A stretch of 64,000 bases of DNA from Obelidium mucronatum (Eukaryota > Chytridiomycota > Chytridiomycetes > Chytridiales > Chytriomycetaceae), in assembly GCA_025765595.1 (NCBI GenBank), contig JAIVFH010000008.1, positions 495,874-559,873 of the forward strand, written 5' to 3'. Below, in pieces: positions 1 through 10,325 of this stretch. The translations under genes and the position numbers were made by a program. Every line of letters starts with the position of its first letter. Positions within the stretch are counted from its first letter, which is position 1. Under the pieces are notes generated by a model, which saw nothing but the letters and a program-made list of their open reading frames with translations, searched no databases and was not told the DNA's origin.

Positions 1-820
1 CGTCGAAGAAGACCATGAGCGGTAGCTGGTGGGCGCGGAGGTAGCGCGCGATCGCGTCGGTGAGGATGAAGCACACAAAAGACGCGCTGTTCCATCCGAA
101 CACAAGTACCGTGGACACGAAGAAGGTCCAGCGGCCTTTGTGTTTCCAACGGAAGCCGAAGTATTTCCTGGAGGTGGGTGCAAGGCGGAAGTTGTAGTAG
201 CAGGCCTTGACGTCGATGACGGCCATGTGGGTGCCGATCCATCGGCTGAGCTGCCGGAGTGATTCTGGGTGGTGTGGGGGTGCGGCGGTGTACTCGTTGA
301 GTCGCCGGAGGTCGGCGATGCGGCGCGGCTTGGTGGGTTCGACTCCGATCGGGTAGACCACGTGGGGTGGGGCTGTGCTGTCGCACGGGCCTAGCGGTAT
401 GCATGCGCCCGAGCGGAGGTCGTTCTCCAACTCCTTGTTGAGGAAGGTGGTGAGGTGTGGCGGTGTGCCGCTGTGGTTGTCCTGGTAGAGCGGTGGTGGT
501 CGGGCGTCCGACTTCCAGAAATCGTCGATGTCGACGCCGTGTTCGACGATGCGGAGGATGAGACTCTCATGTGGGGAGAAAGCCGCCACTTTGCGCCAGG
601 CGTGGAGCCGGGTGGCGTTGACATTGCCCGCGCGGAATGCGTCGGGGCTTGGGAGGAACAGGGTCGCCGGGTCGCCGCTGGTGCGACCGGCCAGTACCTC
701 TTCGGCCGGTGGGTTCGGCTGGACTGGTGTGGTGGATACGGCGTTGTCGCCAAATATCCGCTGGTAGACGATGTGGGCGTCGTGCTGTGAAGGTGGTGTT
801 AGTGTCACGTGATGAGTCAT
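1..820 (-). CDS. Reverse transcriptase (pol), partial, DIRS-like
   Basis: An uninterrupted frame of 273 codons runs from an ATG at 820 to the left edge with no stop. It shows the fingers and palm order of reverse transcriptases: GACIPLGP, then VVYPIGVEPTKPRRIADLRR followed by LNEYT (the 'template for the primer grip' region), then VIDVKACYYNFRL with the first catalytic Asp, then RKYFGFRWKHKGRW, then FGWNSASF. It ends in VFFD, where the second D of a [YF]xDD box would come from the next codon, just outside the window. The N-terminal part (RLHAWRKVAAFSPHESLILR) and the WNSASF form resemble DIRS/Ngaro-type pol more than Ty1/copia. Assignment to DIRS is my inference; RT itself is clear. The 51 nt between the gag-like stop and this ATG are non-coding or stop-containing. 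Confidence 0.82.
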   Translation of the reverse strand, partial: MTHHVTLTPPSQHDAHIVYQRIFGDNAVSTTPVQPNPPAEEVLAGRTSGDPATLFLPSPDAFRAGNVNATRLHAWRKVAAFSPHESLILRIVEHGVDIDDFWKSDARPPPLYQDNHSGTPPHLTTFLNKELENDLRSGACIPLGPCDSTAPPHVVYPIGVEPTKPRRIADLRRLNEYTAAPPHHPESLRQLSRWIGTHMAVIDVKACYYNFRLAPTSRKYFGFRWKHKGRWTFFVSTVLVFGWNSASFVCFILTDAIARYLRAHQLPLMVFFD

Positions 821-871
821 GTGGGGGGGTGTTTATTGGAGTGGGCGGTCGCGGTGCGGCCGGTCGGTGGG

Positions 872-1411
872 TTAGCGACGTTCGTCGCGGTTGCCGCTGC
901 TGCCGCCGCTGTTGCTGCTGGCACCGGAGGGTGGGGTGCGGTTGTTTCTGCAGCGGGAGCGGGTGCAGGTGGTGGAGTCGCAGTAGCTGCGGCAGTCCGA
1001 TGGGGAGTGGGGCGGGATGCCGTTCCGCTTGCAGTGGGAACATCCGCTGCCACCGCGGGAGGAGCTGCCTCCGGCGGTGCTGCTGGTGCCGCGCTTGTTG
1101 CGGGTGGCGTCGGCGACCTTCGACTGCTGGATGGCGTGTTTGTCGATCCTGGCGAGCCACGCCTCATCGAGACCGTTGTGGGCGGGCGTCTCCTTGAGGT
1201 GGGTCATGAGGAACCGCTGGACCGCCTGTGGGGTGCAGCCCTTTTGCGCGGCTGTGTCGGCGATGAGCGCCGCCTTGCTGTAGTTGTTGAAGGCCGCCAT
1301 GTCGCCCGCGTGGGATGCTGCTCCCGTGACAGCGGCGATGGCGGTGCGGATGTCTGGGTTACTGGTGTAACCCAGGGTCGTGATTGTCGCACGGAACGAC
1401 TCGTCCAGCAT
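872..1411 (-). CDS. Gag-like protein with zinc-knuckle motif
   Basis: A 179-aa frame just upstream of pol on the same strand. The N-terminal half is helical and Ala-rich (AAVTGAASHAGDMAAFNNY, then KGCTPQAVQRFLMTHLKE). The C-terminal half is low-complexity Ser/Gly/Arg with a Cys/His cluster, CSHCKRNGIPPHSPSDC. This resembles a retroviral-type zinc knuckle but has seven residues instead of four between the second Cys and the His, and a second Cys cluster (CRSYCDSTTCTRSRC) follows. Upstream the frame is closed by a stop near 1436, so the true start may be lost by frameshift. Position next to RT supports a nucleocapsid role. Confidence 0.5.
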   Translation of the reverse strand: MLDESFRATITTLGYTSNPDIRTAIAAVTGAASHAGDMAAFNNYSKAALIADTAAQKGCTPQAVQRFLMTHLKETPAHNGLDEAWLARIDKHAIQQSKVADATRNKRGTSSTAGGSSSRGGSGCSHCKRNGIPPHSPSDCRSYCDSTTCTRSRCRNNRTPPSGASSNSGGSSGNRDERR

Positions 1412-1519
1412 CTCGGAAGCGCCCCTGTTGACAACTGGTCAGTACGGGGTGAGAGACGTGGTAGGCTGCCGAGGTAGGGTCGCGGTGTTGGAGACCCCTG
1501 AGAGTGGGGCCATGGTTCC

Positions 1520-2353
1520 TCACGCATGCCGCCGGGTGCCTACCCCGACGGTGCCTCTTACGGCGAGAGGGCTTAAGAGCGCGAAGCTCACCGACCTGTG
1601 GCGTTGCGCTCGACAGGGATGTGGGGCTCGCACGAGTGTGGTGCTCGTTGGGGGACTTTCACCCCCGCGCGTTGGCATCGCCACGACGTGCACGGCTTCG
1701 CCGAAAAGTGCGCGACTTCGCCGCGAAAAGCCTGGGGCGGTTGCCGTTCCGCTAACGCCAGGACACGAAGGAGAGAAAGGCAGGGGGGTTTTAAACGAAA
1801 GGTGAACCAACCTGGAGTCTGTGGGCGGAGAGACCGTCTGCGGGAGCGTCCGGGGCAGCGTCGGCGTCTTGGTTGTCGGCGTCGTCTGAGTCGGAGTCGT
1901 AGCGGGGGGGGTGGTGGTGGTTGTTGCTGCTGCTGTTGTTGCTGTAGCTGTTGTTGTTGCTGTTGTTGTTGTTGCTGTCGCTGCTGGTGTTGGACGGCAC
2001 GGGCAGGCTTCGGCTGCAGCACGGAAGCCCCGGAAGCGGCGCGGTGGTGGTGGGGGTGGGGGGATGATGGCGTTGGCCAGGTTGTCATTGCGGAGGGCAA
2101 CGTAGTCCTCCCACTCCGGGTCCTCGGGTGCGGGTGGGTCGATGACTGGGACCGTGAGACGGAACAGTCCGTCCCACGCTGGCTGGGCGTTGGCATTTGC
2201 CTGGTGGTCTACCAGTGCCTGAAAGACTTCGTCCGGCGTGTCCACTGGGAGGTCCATGGCGTCGGCGATGGCTTCCACCATGCTGGGGTGGAGGTTGGCG
2301 AAGAGTACCGTCAACACGTTGGTGTTTGCAGGGGCAGGGCGGGGGGCGGCCAT
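1520..2353 (-). CDS. Gag-like N-terminal frame with Gln/Asn microsatellite
   Basis: The likely start is the ATG at 2353 (MAAPRPAPANTNVLTVLFAN). The first about 110 residues look like real protein: a helical segment, then VDTPDEVFQALVDHQ, WDGLFRLTVPVIDPPAPEDP and a Pro run. A CAG/CAA-type microsatellite around 1911-2000 follows. Beyond it a different frame (PPRYDSDSDDADNQDADAA) looks more natural than the annotated one, so a frameshift within the microsatellite is likely. The C-terminal limits are therefore unreliable. Confidence 0.35.
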   Translation of the reverse strand: MAAPRPAPANTNVLTVLFANLHPSMVEAIADAMDLPVDTPDEVFQALVDHQANANAQPAWDGLFRLTVPVIDPPAPEDPEWEDYVALRNDNLANAIIPPPPPPPRRFRGFRAAAEACPCRPTPAATATTTTATTTATATTAAATTTTTPPATTPTQTTPTTKTPTLPRTLPQTVSPPTDSRLVHLSFKTPLPFSPSCPGVSGTATAPGFSRRSRALFGEAVHVVAMPTRGGESPPTSTTLVRAPHPCRAQRHRSVSFALLSPLAVRGTVGVGTRRHA

Positions 2354-2531
2354 TACGAAGCGGGAGCGGTAGCGAGTGAGCGAAGGGGTTTGGAAAAGGG
2401 AAAAGTGTCCTAAATTGGACACCACACGGCTTGACAAGGCTTGCCTGGTGGGATCTCTCAATATATCGATCCCACACAGCCAACCCTTAAACGCGTATTA
2501 TGACACAAAAAAAGCAGACGGTCAAAAAGAA

Positions 2532-3342
2532 ATGTTTAAAACCTTTAAGCCAGATGGCCTCATTGGCGCTGCAGTTCTCGGTAAGGAAAGCTGTTGTCGC
2601 GAGTCGATATCTGAATTGGATTGATCTCATTAGATCTGACATCATCGCCTGTTCTCAACCAGCCGCTGCTCAATTCAACTATTGCGGACATCAAGGCATT
2701 CTACGCCACGGGCACGCCACGAAAAGGATGCGCTCAGGCTATTAAAAGCATTACCCATCAGCTGATGATATTAAAGAATCCAGGTATGGAGAGAGACTTG
2801 GAGGTCAATCTCTTTTGATTGATTGGGGGGCACTTCTTGCTTTTAGATTGTCTTCAAAACACTCTTGTGATCCTCGGAGTTTTGTACAAAGAATGTGGGA
2901 CGGAGTTTCGTGAAGAGTTGGGTAAGAAAGAATGGGGGCCGGACTTTACGCAACGAGAGGGTTCAACGAAGTCGTCAATCTAACGCATTTTTTTTTAAAA
3001 ACACATAGGATATTACTCCAGAGTTGCGCGGTTATTCGTTGGAAATGATTGCTGAGTGGGGACTTGCTCCATTTTCCCGTGTGTGTGCAGTTTATTTAAA
3101 GCCATTTGGTTTTTGTAACTGACGACCCTTCAAGCTGAATCTATCAAAATAATGTTTGAGCGAATGTTGAAGCTTGGGTATCGTTTCCAAGCCGATACAC
3201 TCAAAAAGGTATCTTGTCATTTTATTTTGAATTTCGCCTGCTCCAACAAGATATTTAATACCTTCCCCCCTTACAGATTTCACCTCAAAAGATGCAGAGA
3301 ATCAGACTCACAGACTACCGAGCCCAATCTCGTTTTCAATGA
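2532..3342 (+). CDS. VHS-domain-like protein (divergent, short)
   Basis: Six exons fit phase and splice sites: 2532-2580, 2634-2783, 2847-2921, 3022-3078, 3135-3208 and 3277-3342, giving 156 aa. It begins MFKTFKPDGLIGAAVLDL. A VHS-like helical core follows: STIADIKAFYATGTPRKGC, AQAIKSITHQL, CLQNTLVILGVLYKECGTEF, SLEMIAEWGLAPF and MFERMLKLGYRFQADTLKK. VHS domains bind ubiquitin or sorting signals in endosomal trafficking (family knowledge). The gene at 13695-14844 has the same start (MFKT), helix order and a matching 74-nt fifth or fourth exon, so the two are paralogues. This copy stops soon after the domain. A second open frame (3361-3494, Ser/Pro-rich) lies just downstream in another phase and may be an alternative or lost 3' end. 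Confidence 0.5.
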
Positions 3343-3726
3343 AAACTTATACACTGCCTTCAGATCTTCCAGTTCCTTCAAAGACACGGCTCTCTGCACA
3401 GCCGCCACCGCCATTTTCTGAAGGGGATGGCGTTTCATCATCATCAGCATCTGAAAACGTTGTGCTTCCAGCCTATGAAGCGATTTCGGGTTGATGTTTG
3501 ATTCCTTTGGTGATGAAAACGGATGTATTTTTACACGCATCTGCACAAACGCACAAGTTAAAATGTTTTTGGAATAAAGGCAAGAATAAAAGGGTCATCT
3601 GCATTTTTTCAATATCCATTTGTAATGGCTTGAATGCATGCGATTGCACAATAAACACGCAATGTCAGTGAATTTGAAATGTCCCGCCAAAAACAAAAAA
3701 AAAAAACACTCACGCATTCGCACACA

Positions 3727-4305
3727 ATGTCTACTGCTTCTCCAATCAAAGTCGGTGACAAGGTCCCAGCCGGTTTGAACTTCACCACGACAACCAACCC
3801 TGATGAAGTGGGTGCCTGTGCAGTGCCAAAGGTTGTAAAGAGCGAGGAGATTCTTGGAAGTGGGAAAGTGCTCTTGGTTGCTGTTCCGGGAGCGTTCACG
3901 CCTGGTTGTCATTTGCAGCATTTGCCTGGGTACATCAAGCATGCTGATGGTGAGAAGGTTCTTTTTGCTTCGACAGTTGGTTTGGAACCAAACATGGCTG
4001 ACAAATCAAACTGCTTCACAGCATTCAAAGCAAAGGGCATCGACCAGATTTTCTTCACGTCAACAAACGATGTGTTTGTGCTTGACGCGTGGGCCAAGCA
4101 CTCAAACGCAAAGAATATTCAAGTTTTAGCAGACGGTAATGGAGCATGGGCTGCTGCTATTGGACTTGTGCAAGATTTGACGGCAAAAAACATGGGTATC
4201 AGATCAAAGAGATATGCAATCTTGTTTGAGAATGGGATCGCAAAGCTTGTCGCGGAGGGTGATTTGACAGTTTCAGGTGCGGAAGTGATTTTGGCGCGTT
4301 TGTGA
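3727..4305 (+). CDS. Peroxiredoxin, Prx5/PMP20 type
   Basis: A single exon of 192 aa starts at MSTASPIKVGDKVPAGLNF. An upstream in-frame ATG at 3679 would add a low-complexity K/H-rich leader and is less likely. The peroxidatic site is PGAFTPGCHLQHLPGYI (PxxxTxxC with the Cys), followed by ADKSNCFTAFKAKGI with a possible resolving Cys, and VLDAWAKHSNAKNI. Family members reduce hydrogen peroxide and alkyl hydroperoxides with thioredoxin or glutathione, in cytosol, peroxisome or mitochondrion. The C-terminus (ILARL) is close to, but not, a canonical SKL-type peroxisomal signal. Length is somewhat above the usual 160-170 aa. An AATAAA signal lies 21 nt past the stop. Confidence 0.9.
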   Translation: MSTASPIKVGDKVPAGLNFTTTTNPDEVGACAVPKVVKSEEILGSGKVLLVAVPGAFTPGCHLQHLPGYIKHADGEKVLFASTVGLEPNMADKSNCFTAFKAKGIDQIFFTSTNDVFVLDAWAKHSNAKNIQVLADGNGAWAAAIGLVQDLTAKNMGIRSKRYAILFENGIAKLVAEGDLTVSGAEVILARL

Positions 4306-4325
4306 AGGAAGATTTCACACGTGAG

Positions 4326-4331
4326 AATAAA
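4326..4331 (+). terminator. Polyadenylation signal AATAAA of the peroxiredoxin gene
   Basis: AATAAA begins 21 nt after the peroxiredoxin stop codon, a typical distance for compact fungal 3' UTRs. Confidence 0.45.
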
Positions 4332-4394
4332 GTCACCAAGTCTCGGTTTCAATGCCTTTTGATGCTTTCTGGTTTCTTTTGATGATTTATCAGC

Positions 4395-4490
4395 AGCTGA
4401 AATGACTTTGGCGCATTTGTGAATAGTAGGTGATGATTGCGGAGTTAAAAAATAATCACCAATCTCGGTTGTTCATGCCTTTCGATAGAG
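4395..4490 (+). pseudogene. Duplicated remnant of the peroxiredoxin 3' end
   Basis: The stretch repeats, with substitutions and small indels, the last codons and 3' UTR of the peroxiredoxin (4274-4362). Shared pieces are TTTGGCGC[G/A]TTTGTGAA, then the CACCAA..TCTCGGTT element and ATGCCTTT[T/C]GAT. No start or active site is present, so it is a non-functional tandem remnant. The rest of 4306-4672 has no gene. Confidence 0.65.
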
Positions 4491-4672
4491 TTTTTTTTCT
4501 TGTCGAACCAAAATCAAAAAAAAAGCGCTTGTTTGGCCTTAAGATGTCATAGGACATAAAAATAAAAACCGAATCTCAAATCTGGAGGCGATGAGGTGGA
4601 AATTGCATTACAATCGTGTGGTAAATACGGTGCTATTTGCAGTGCAATTTGGGGCTTGTAAACACGCTCTTG

Positions 4673-4678
4673 TATAAA
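4673..4678 (+). promoter_or_regulatory. TATA box of the chitinase fusion gene
   Basis: TATAAA lies 50 nt upstream of the start codon at 4728, leaving room for a short 5' UTR. It is the only strong TATA-like element just before this gene. Confidence 0.5.
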
Positions 4679-4727
4679 AAGGGCCCAACATACCTTTGCC
4701 AATTACCATAGAAAAGATCCTAGAAAG

Positions 4728-7700
4728 ATGGTCAACCTCATTTCGACTACTCTATTGGCATTATATACAGCTACGACAGTCGTTGCAACTATTGGTGGTG
4801 TTCCTCAACGACTTGTTGGTGCCTACCTTGCCGATTGGGAGCTTGCTGGATACAATGGACCCAAATTCGACTACAGCAAAGTGACACATGTCTTCTACGG
4901 TAAGAGAGATTTAGAGCGATGGACGACTCCACTTATTTTTTTGCTGAGATTACTGTTCTCCCTTGCAGCATTTGCCAACATTACCGAAAATGGAAATTTG
5001 ACTCTTCCCGTTAATTTCAACCAAGCGATTGTTGACGACATCCATGCTTCCAACGCCCGAGCTATTCTGTCGATTGGAGGCTGGGGCACTACTCCCTTCT
5101 CCCCTGTTTTTGCGTCCTCAACTTCCCGTGCTATTTTCGTGGCAGATGTCTTGTCTGTTTTGATTGCTCGTGGATTTGACGGAGTTGGTGAGTGCTTGTG
5201 TTTATTGTTGTTGAAGGCGAAAGCATCTAACAGTGTCCAGACATTGACTGGGAGTTTCCCAACCGCGCCGGAGGGGGCCAGGCCACGGATGCGGGCGACA
5301 GCGCGAACCTGCTCGCGACTCTCGGTGATTTGAAATCCGCGCTGGGAAGCACGTTTTCCGTGTCGGCGACGGCGCCCATCTTTGGCTTCACGGGCGCCAC
5401 GCAGGGCCTCTGGCTGTCTGATTTGTCAGCATTTGCGAGCGCGCTCGACTTCCTGACGGTGATGGCGTACGACCTGAACGGCAGCTGGGAGACCTACACG
5501 GGCCCGAATGCGCCGCTGCAAGCAAACAGCGCCAACAACGGCGGCAGCATCGTCGAGGCCATCAACTTCTTTGCGGGCGCAAACTTCCCGCTGAACCAGC
5601 TGGTGCTCGGTACCCCCTTGTAAGCTCTTTCTTTTGACTTCCTGTTGATATCTTATGAGCCATTAACGCTTGTCGCTACAGTTATGGAAGATCTTTCATC
5701 ACCACAACTTCAATGGCCAATAACGCTCCAACAAATCAAGCTGCCACTCACAACGGTGCTGCAACCGGAACCTTGACTTACAAGCAAATCGCCCTCAGTC
5801 TTCAAGACCCAACCAAAAACTACATCCAACAATTTGATACCAACACAATGACTCCATGGTTGTTTGACACTGTCGCCAGCAAATACATTACATACGATGA
5901 TGCACGTTCTATTACTGTCAAGGCAACCTTTGCCGGTTGTGTCGGATTGAAGGGTGTGTATGCATGGCAAGGATCTCAAGATGCAGGACAGCTCTTGCCC
6001 TACTTGGGACAAGTCAACACATTGAGTACCGGATCCGTATCAGATTGTCTCGCTACCGCTTTGGCCATTGCCGAGGCGCCATTGCTTGATCTTCCACCGG
6101 CCCCATTGCTCGATATTACTTCTCGTTGTGGAACCAACTGGAGTGTCGCCGATACCACTTGCGGAACTATTTGTTACGGATCAAACAGTGACTGCCCAGC
6201 TGGGCAGTCCTGTTTCGCCCTCCTCAACACCAACGCTTGCGCCAACCCAGCAAACAACGGAAACACCAACTTGTCTCCAAGTGCTATCGACTCTGTTTTA
6301 GAAGCACACAACACTTTCCGTGATCAGTACAACATTGGTCCACTTTCATGGGATTCCGAAATTGCTTCTCACGCGATTGCTTGGGCTGTTCATCAAGCCA
6401 GTTTCGTTGGCTGTGTGGATTGGAGCCACCCACATGGTGATCTCGTCAGTTTGGGACAAAACTTGGCTGCTGGTACGAGCTGGGCCTACACCCCTGCCGA
6501 TTTGGTTGGATCTTGGACTTCTGAGTCGGTTCCAACTACACCTGGCACTTACAACCACGCAACTCAAGTCTTGTGGGGAGCTACTACGAAAGTGGGATGT
6601 GCTGTCGCTTATGGTCTTCAGGCGGATGGTCAAACTTGTTCTGTTTTGATTTGTGATTATTCAATCCCAGGAAACGTGTATTCGCAACAGTGGAACTCTT
6701 TTGGGTTCGTCACTAGAACTTCATCTACCACTGCTGGTGTTTCTACTACTACTACGACTGTTGCTCCTACTACAACCACTGCTGCCGCTACTACTACCAC
6801 TGTTGCTACTACTACCACTGTTGCTACTACTACTACCACTGTTGCTACTACTACCACTGTTGCTACTACGACCACTGCTGTTGCTACTACGACCACTGCT
6901 GTTGCTACTGCGACTTCATCAACAACGGGGGCTCAAACGACAACTGTTGCAAGCCAATCATCGACCACCACCAACGTTCCCGCATCTTCCACCCAACAAA
7001 CGACGACACAAGCGACAACTACTGAAGCCACGTCTACTCCAACTTCTACCCCCGTTTGCAACCCAAGCCAACCTATCAGCGAAACAAACCCATGTCCTTC
7101 TACACCTGCCCCTCAGGAACTGACTGATATTGCCACAAATAACACTCCAGCCGATATTGCGTTTGAACCATTCACCAGAGACCCGGCCGAGCTTGTGTCT
7201 CAGTTGGTTGGCCAAGTTCCATCCAATTTGGGTGCTTTGAACGAGACTGATTTGGCGGCTTCGATTGTTGTTCTTAGCAACCAGCAACCTATTCCTACTG
7301 GATCCATAATTGCTTTTGAGGGTGCTCCACTTCCACATAACTCCAATACCGGCTTAAATGCTATCGTGGTTCAGTTGGTTCTTTCCAGCTATGAGGTTTG
7401 GTTACTCCTTTTTTATTCTTTGGCTTTTTTCTAAAATCGTACTTTTGTTATCTTCATGTAGTTTGCTCAAGTTGCACCCGAAGTCAACACCTACAACAGC
7501 GCCAGTTCATTCAACCTCCACGTTTCAGGAATTTCTGGAGTTCCAAGTGCTGGCGTGTTCTCGTTTATTCTTCCAGACTACATTCGTAGCATTTGGTTCA
7601 CCCTCTCGCTGAATGGAGACGATTCATCGTTATTGATTACAATCAATTCTGGTACTGAAGTACTCGGGTCTATTCGCGCTGCTTTGGGAAGCCCGGCAAC

Positions 7701-10236
7701 CAAGAGAAGAGATGATGATTTCAGTTTTGCACAGGGTTCGGCGCCTATTAATACTGTCAGCACTTCCACTGCTACAACTGCGACTGCGGGAGCCACTGAA
7801 ACGGCAACTGCTACCGCTACTGGAACGACTGAAGGTGTCTCAACTGGTACTTCGACTGGTACTGTTCAAACTGCTACTGCTACCGCCACCACTACTGGAG
7901 CTGCTACTACCGATTCGCAAACTACTGGAACCGGAGCCGCCACCACTACTACTGCTGATGCTGGTACTACCACTGCTGCCGCCACCACCACTGCTGCCGC
8001 CACCACTACTGCTGCTGGTACTACCACTGCTGCTGGTACTACCACCGATGCCGCTACCACCACTGCTGCCGCCACCACCACTGCTGCTGGTACTACCACC
8101 GATGCCGCTACCACCACTGCTGCCGCCACCACCACTGCTGCTGGTACTACCACTGCTGCCGCCACCACTGCGGCTGGTACTACCACCGATTCGGCTACCA
8201 CCACTGCTGGTACCACTACTGGAACTGCTGCTGCCACCACCACTGCTGCTGGTACTACCACCGATGCCGCTACCACTACTGCTGCCGGTACCACTACTGC
8301 TGCTGGTACTACCACCGATGCCGCTACCACCACTGCTACTACTTCTGTCGGAACAATTACTGTTGCTGGTACCACTACTGGAACCGCTGCCGCCACTACG
8401 ACTGCTGTTGGTACTACCACCGATGCCGCTACCACCACTGCTGCTGGTACTACCACTGCTGCCGCCACCACCACAGCTGCCGCCACCACCACAGCTGCCG
8501 CCACCACTACTGCTGCCGCCACCACTACTGCTGCTGGTACTACCACCGATGCCGCTACCACCACTGCTGCTGTTACTACCACTGTTGCCGCCACCACCAC
8601 TGCTGCTGGTACTACCACTGCTGCCGCCACCACCACTCCAGCTAATACTACCACCGATGCGGCCACTACTACTGCTGCTGCTGGTACTACCACTGCTGCC
8701 GCCACCACCACTGCTGCCGCTACCACTACTGCTGCCGGTACCACTACTGCTGCTGGTACTACCACCGATGCCGCTACCACCACTGCTACTACCTCTGTCG
8801 GAACAACCACTGTTGCTGGTACCACTACTGGAACCGCTACCGCCACTACGACTGCTGCTGGAACCACTACTGGAACTGATGTTGCCACTACGACTGCGAC
8901 TGGAACAACTGCTGCTGCCACCACCACTGGAGCGCAAACTACCGGAACCGCCACGGCTACCACCACTGGAGTCCAACCAACCGGAACAGCTACCACTGCC
9001 ACAGGTTCTGCCGGAACCACTTCAACGACAGCTACCAGCACTCCTTCTCCCACATTGTTTAACCTCAACAACGTCATTAACGGAACGTACCCACTCATCA
9101 AGGACTATACTGTTGATGGCTGTCTTAACAACCTCCAAGTTCTTCCACCAAATTACATTCCAACATTCATTGATGCTCCCGGAGCCAACTGTGGACCCAC
9201 CAACTTGACGCGATTGAACAACTACTTCAACTTCAGCTCGACGCCTGGGTTGAGCACGTTTACTGGATTTGTGAATGGAACTCAGTTTGAGGTTGCTGTT
9301 GGTGTGAATGGTGTTGGTAAGAGAAGAAGAGATGCGGTTTTGCTGGATGCGGATGCGTGGAGATTCTTTTATTATGCTGTGGTTGTGCAAGGGGTTAGTA
9401 CTTGTACTGTTTCGTCGGTTCAGGCTACGGCTACTACTACTTGTACGGGATCTCAGGCGAGTGCTTCTGCTACTACCACTTGTACTGGTACTGGTGCTAG
9501 TGCTTCCGCTGCTGCTACTGCTACTACTACTTGTACTGGTGCCACTGCTTCCACTGCGGCCGCTTCTGGCTCTGCTACTACTACTTGCACGGGATCAAAG
9601 ACGACAACAACAGTCAGCGGTGCATCAGCGGCGACTACTACAGTCTCTGGACAAACCACTGGAGCGCCAGCTCCAAATGCTCCTTCGGCATCAACTGCAT
9701 CCGCATCTGGAGCCGTGTATACACCAGCAGCACCAGCGGGTAACACCCCAGCAGCTACTGGCACAACAAGTGGATCTGTTCCATCTGTTTCTTCAGTTGC
9801 GGGTTATGTAGCGCCACCACCAGCTCCAGCTGGAAACAACGCGTACGCTGCACCGGTCGCCCCAACTCAAGGAAACGGGTCTAGTCCTGTTCCAGCAGGA
9901 AACGCGCCATATGGTGCTGGACCAGCAGCACCAGCAACAACTGGTTCTGTTGCGCCACCGGCGGGTAATGCACCCTATGTCGCTGGAGCTCCAGCCACTG
10001 GCTCTGCTGCAGCTCCAGCTGGAAACGCACCATCGTATGGAGCGGCCGGTGTTGCTTCAACGGCGGGACCAGTTGCGCCAGCTGGAAACGCGCCGTATGC
10101 CGGTTCTCCAGTTGTTACGGGTGCTGGAGGAAGCGCTACTACTGCCACCAAGAACTTGTTTGCATCTGCAGGTGCGAAGACGGTTGTTTCTTCTTCAGTC
10201 GCAGCGTTGCTTTTGCTTTCTTTGCTTTCGATTTAG
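4728..10236 (+). CDS. GH18 chitinase-CAP-mucin fusion, secreted, GPI-type tail
   Basis: Five exons (4728-4899, 4969-5187, 5241-5619, 5682-7395, 7462-10236) join in phase to 1,752 aa. Order: signal peptide (MVNLISTTLLALYTATTVVA); GH18 barrel with SIGGWGTTPF and the catalytic FDGVDIDWEFP (DxxDxDxE) split by intron 2; a Cys-rich module (CGTNWSVADTTC...CPAGQSCF) that may bind chitin; a CAP/SCP domain (AHNTFRDQYNIGPLSWD, GQNLAAG, NHATQVLWGATTKVGC); a Thr-rich linker; a non-repetitive domain ending in KRRDDD; about 350 residues of TTTAA-type repeats; another small domain with KRRRD; Thr/Cys repeats; PAGNAPY repeats; and a hydrophobic C-terminus (VAALLLLSLLSI) typical of GPI anchoring. It probably degrades or remodels chitin at the cell surface. 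The KR sites could be cut by a kexin-like protease. The fusion of GH18 and CAP in one chain is unusual. Confidence 0.85.
6720..6960 (+). repeat. Coding Thr/Val/Ala repeat (linker)
   Basis: Short tandem codon repeats (ACT ACT ACC ACT GTT GCT type) encode TTTTVA units between the CAP domain and the next module of the chitinase fusion. Such Thr-rich linkers are normally O-mannosylated. Confidence 0.8.
7915..8990 (+). repeat. Coding mucin-like repeat array, TTTAA/TTTDA units
   Basis: About 1.1 kb of tandem codon repeats encode units such as AATTTAA, GTTTDA and TTTAAG. There are larger repeated blocks around TSVGT(I/T)TVAGTTTGTA at about 8342-8400 and 8770-8840, which points to unequal crossing over. 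The array stays in frame throughout. Confidence 0.85.
9790..10130 (+). repeat. Coding PAGNAPY repeats
   Basis: At least six imperfect units of PAGN(A/N/T)(P/A)Y separated by Ala/Gly/Val stretches lie just before the C-terminal hydrophobic tail of the chitinase fusion. They look like a wall-spanning stalk. Confidence 0.7.
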
Positions 10237-10325
10237 AAAATGATTTGAGGAAATAGAAATATATTTTAGATATAAAACTTTTTCTTGTCCGAAAAACTCT
10301 TTTGCAAACAAAAAAAGCAGAACTG

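Larger units (their letters stand above)
1..2470 (-). mobile_element. DIRS/LTR-type retroelement, truncated at window edge
   Basis: A GC-rich block, in sharp contrast to the AT-richer DNA after about 2,400, carries a minus-strand reverse transcriptase frame (1-820) preceded by two gag-like frames (872-1411 and 1520-2353). The order gag then pol fits a retroelement transcribed leftwards, with its 3' part (rest of RT, RNase H, integrase or recombinase) lying outside the window. No terminal repeat can be paired because only one end is present. Gag is split over different frames, so the copy may be degenerate. Confidence 0.7.

Noticed and set aside
7866..9101. Long minus-strand frames (VVVPAAVVVAA type) over the mucin repeats
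   Set aside because: They are mirror translations of the ACT/GCT repeat codons; no start context or domain.
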